A stretch of 12,076 nt of DNA from positions 1 through 12,076 of the forward strand of contig JAIFNF010000306.1 in assembly GCA_020047885.1 (NCBI GenBank), read 5' to 3'. Made by a program: the position numbers and the translations under genes. Below, piece by piece: positions 11,422 to 12,076 of this stretch; the first letter of the stretch is position 1; each line of letters opens with the position of its first letter. Below the pieces are notes generated by a model. The model was not told the DNA's origin, searched no databases, and saw only the letters and a list, made by a program, of their open reading frames with translations. Source of the stretch: Gammaproteobacteria bacterium (GTDB lineage Bacteria; Pseudomonadota; Gammaproteobacteria; Competibacterales; Competibacteraceae).

Positions 11422-11831
11422 ACGAAACTCCCCCCTTTGAAAAAGGGGGGCTGGGGGGGATTTCCAGACTGCACCAGCCGCGCCTCAACTTCGGCAAAGA
11501 TCACCTCAATTGCTGTCTCCAATTCCTGCAACACCTGCCGGTTATCAACGCGCAGCACCCGCAATGCCATCGCTTCCAAGGTTTGGGTGCGTATGGCGTC
11601 ATCGCATTGCGCGTCCGGGGTGTGGTGCTGTGAACCATCCAGTTCAATCACCAATTGAGCGGCGGGGCAATAAAAATCAACGATATAGCGAGCTAACGGC
11701 TTTTGCCGATAAAAAGGCACACCTAAAATTTGCTTACGCCGTAATCGTTGCCATAAAACCTGCTCGGCGTCCGTCATGTTCTTGCGTAACTCACGAGCCA
11801 GCGGTTTGTTTTCAATGGAGTAAGGTAGCAT
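11412..11831 (-). CDS. DUF559 (Vsr/PD-(D/E)XK endonuclease-like) protein with a repeat-encoded tail
   Basis: This 139-residue protein belongs to the DUF559 group, related to very-short-patch-repair and PD-(D/E)XK nucleases; its substrate is unknown. Family marks are ARELRKNMTDAEQVLWQRLR (12-31), YRQKPLARYIVDFYCPAAQL (41-60), and VIELDGSQHH (61-70), followed by RTQTLEAMALRVLRV. The likely metal-binding residues D52, E63 and D65 are present, with the conserved H69. GGAGG six bases ahead of ATG 11831 supports the start. The last 16 residues (NPPQPPFFKGG and on) and the stop are encoded by the C/G-tract palindrome and repeat copy D, so the natural C-terminus was probably replaced or extended. It stands alone, without a methylase neighbour. 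Confidence 0.9.
   Translation of the reverse strand: MLPYSIENKPLARELRKNMTDAEQVLWQRLRRKQILGVPFYRQKPLARYIVDFYCPAAQLVIELDGSQHHTPDAQCDDAIRTQTLEAMALRVLRVDNRQVLQELETAIEVIFAEVEARLVQSGNPPQPPFFKGGSFVAS
11430..11463 (+). repeat. C/G-tract palindrome beside repeat copy D, inside the DUF559 coding end
   Basis: CCCCCCTTTGAAAAAGGGGGG followed by CTGGGGGGGATT. It follows repeat copy D by 8 bp. Read in the minus-strand gene frame it encodes NPPQPPFFKGG. Confidence 0.85.
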
Positions 11832-11846
11832 TCTGAGCCTCCGAGA

Positions 11847-11973
11847 AATCCCCCCCGGCCCCCCTTTGTTAAAGGGGGGAGAAAATCACCCCCTTGGCAT
11901 TCTCAATCCCCCCTTTGAAAAAGGCCATTCTCCGTCCCCCCCTTTGAAAAAAGGGGGGTTAGGGGGGATTTCC
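11847..11973. repeat. Cluster of three C/G-tract palindromes in alternating orientation
   Basis: Three copies lie between the DUF559 and DUF1566 genes. The first (11847-11879) is in minus orientation with a GTTAAAG loop variant. The second (11905-11923) is cut short after CTTTGAAAAAGG. The third (11936-11973) is complete, in plus orientation, with the TTAGGGGGGATT tail. The 39-bp companion repeat is absent here. The first copy begins 16 bp upstream of the DUF559 start and may influence its transcription. No gene is seen in the cluster. Confidence 0.8.
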
Positions 11974-11983
11974 CAAACCCAAA

Positions 11984-12076
11984 TCACTGTCCGCCGCGCA
12001 CGAGACGCACATGGAAGTCGTTCGCCTTATTGTTGGCGCCCATGCCGCCATCGTTGAAGTAGACGTTCCACGCGCC
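11984..12076 (-). CDS. DUF1566 (Lcl C-terminal domain) protein, C-terminal end only
   Basis: The last 30 codons of a minus-strand gene run off the right edge, ending in TGA at 11984-11986. The sequence AWNVYFNDGGMGANNKANDF followed by HVRLVRGGQ is the standard end of the Lcl C-terminal domain (DUF1566), where an aromatic-rich strand leads to VRLVRGG. Such domains are found in secreted or surface proteins and are often carried as many paralogues in environmental proteobacteria. Start, signal peptide and any extra domains lie outside the window, so no function can be assigned. Confidence 0.82.
   Translation of the reverse strand, partial: GAWNVYFNDGGMGANNKANDFHVRLVRGGQ

Overview
The window looks like a chromosomal segment of a gammaproteobacterium: moderately GC-rich coding DNA, an LldP-type lactate permease, EAL/GGDEF signalling proteins, and an accessory stretch full of C-tract/G-tract palindromes and toxin-antitoxin (TA) modules. 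I would guess a Competibacter-like or related environmental lineage, but that rests on impression only; nothing here fixes the taxon.

Left half (1-9067), a lactate/c-di-GMP/phosphate region. It opens with the C-terminal 60% of an L-lactate permease (3-989, +). Next come a CBS-like plus GGDEF protein with a GGDDF site (1235-2293, +) and the phosphate regulator phoU (2454-3176, +). Converging on phoU is a two-gene minus-strand operon: an OlsB-like ornithine-lipid N-acyltransferase (5092-5949), whose stop codon overlaps by 4 nt the start of a PAS-GGDEF-EAL protein (3185-5095). The latter has a degenerate cyclase site and an intact EAL phosphodiesterase site. Divergent from olsB is a PhoX/DUF839 phosphatase made as a lipoprotein (6090-7952, +). 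It is preceded by four heptamers in an 11-nt register that match a tandem Pho box (5992-6031). A c-type cytochrome-like lipoprotein gene with an apparent frameshift follows (8035-9067, +). PhoU, PhoX and OlsB together point to phosphate stress: scavenging phosphate from organic esters and replacing phospholipid with phosphorus-free ornithine lipid, possibly with a built-in c-di-GMP output.

Right half (9068-12076), a repeat-partitioned minus-strand TA array. Four copies of a 39-bp palindromic repeat, all in one orientation and each next to a C-tract/G-tract palindrome, separate four cassettes: DUF6883-DUF4926 (9187-9758), yefM-yoeB (9843-10353), DUF2281-type vapB with PIN vapC (10615-11258), and a lone DUF559 endonuclease-like gene (11412-11831). 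The yoeB toxin has an in-frame amber codon at residue 15 but is otherwise complete, while its antitoxin and a TGTACA-type operator remain intact. A C-terminal scrap of an Rpn-type transposase/nuclease abuts the vapB start. The DUF559 gene takes its last 16 codons and its stop from a repeat. The window ends in three more C/G-tract palindromes and the C-terminus of a DUF1566 (Lcl C-terminal domain) protein on the minus strand.
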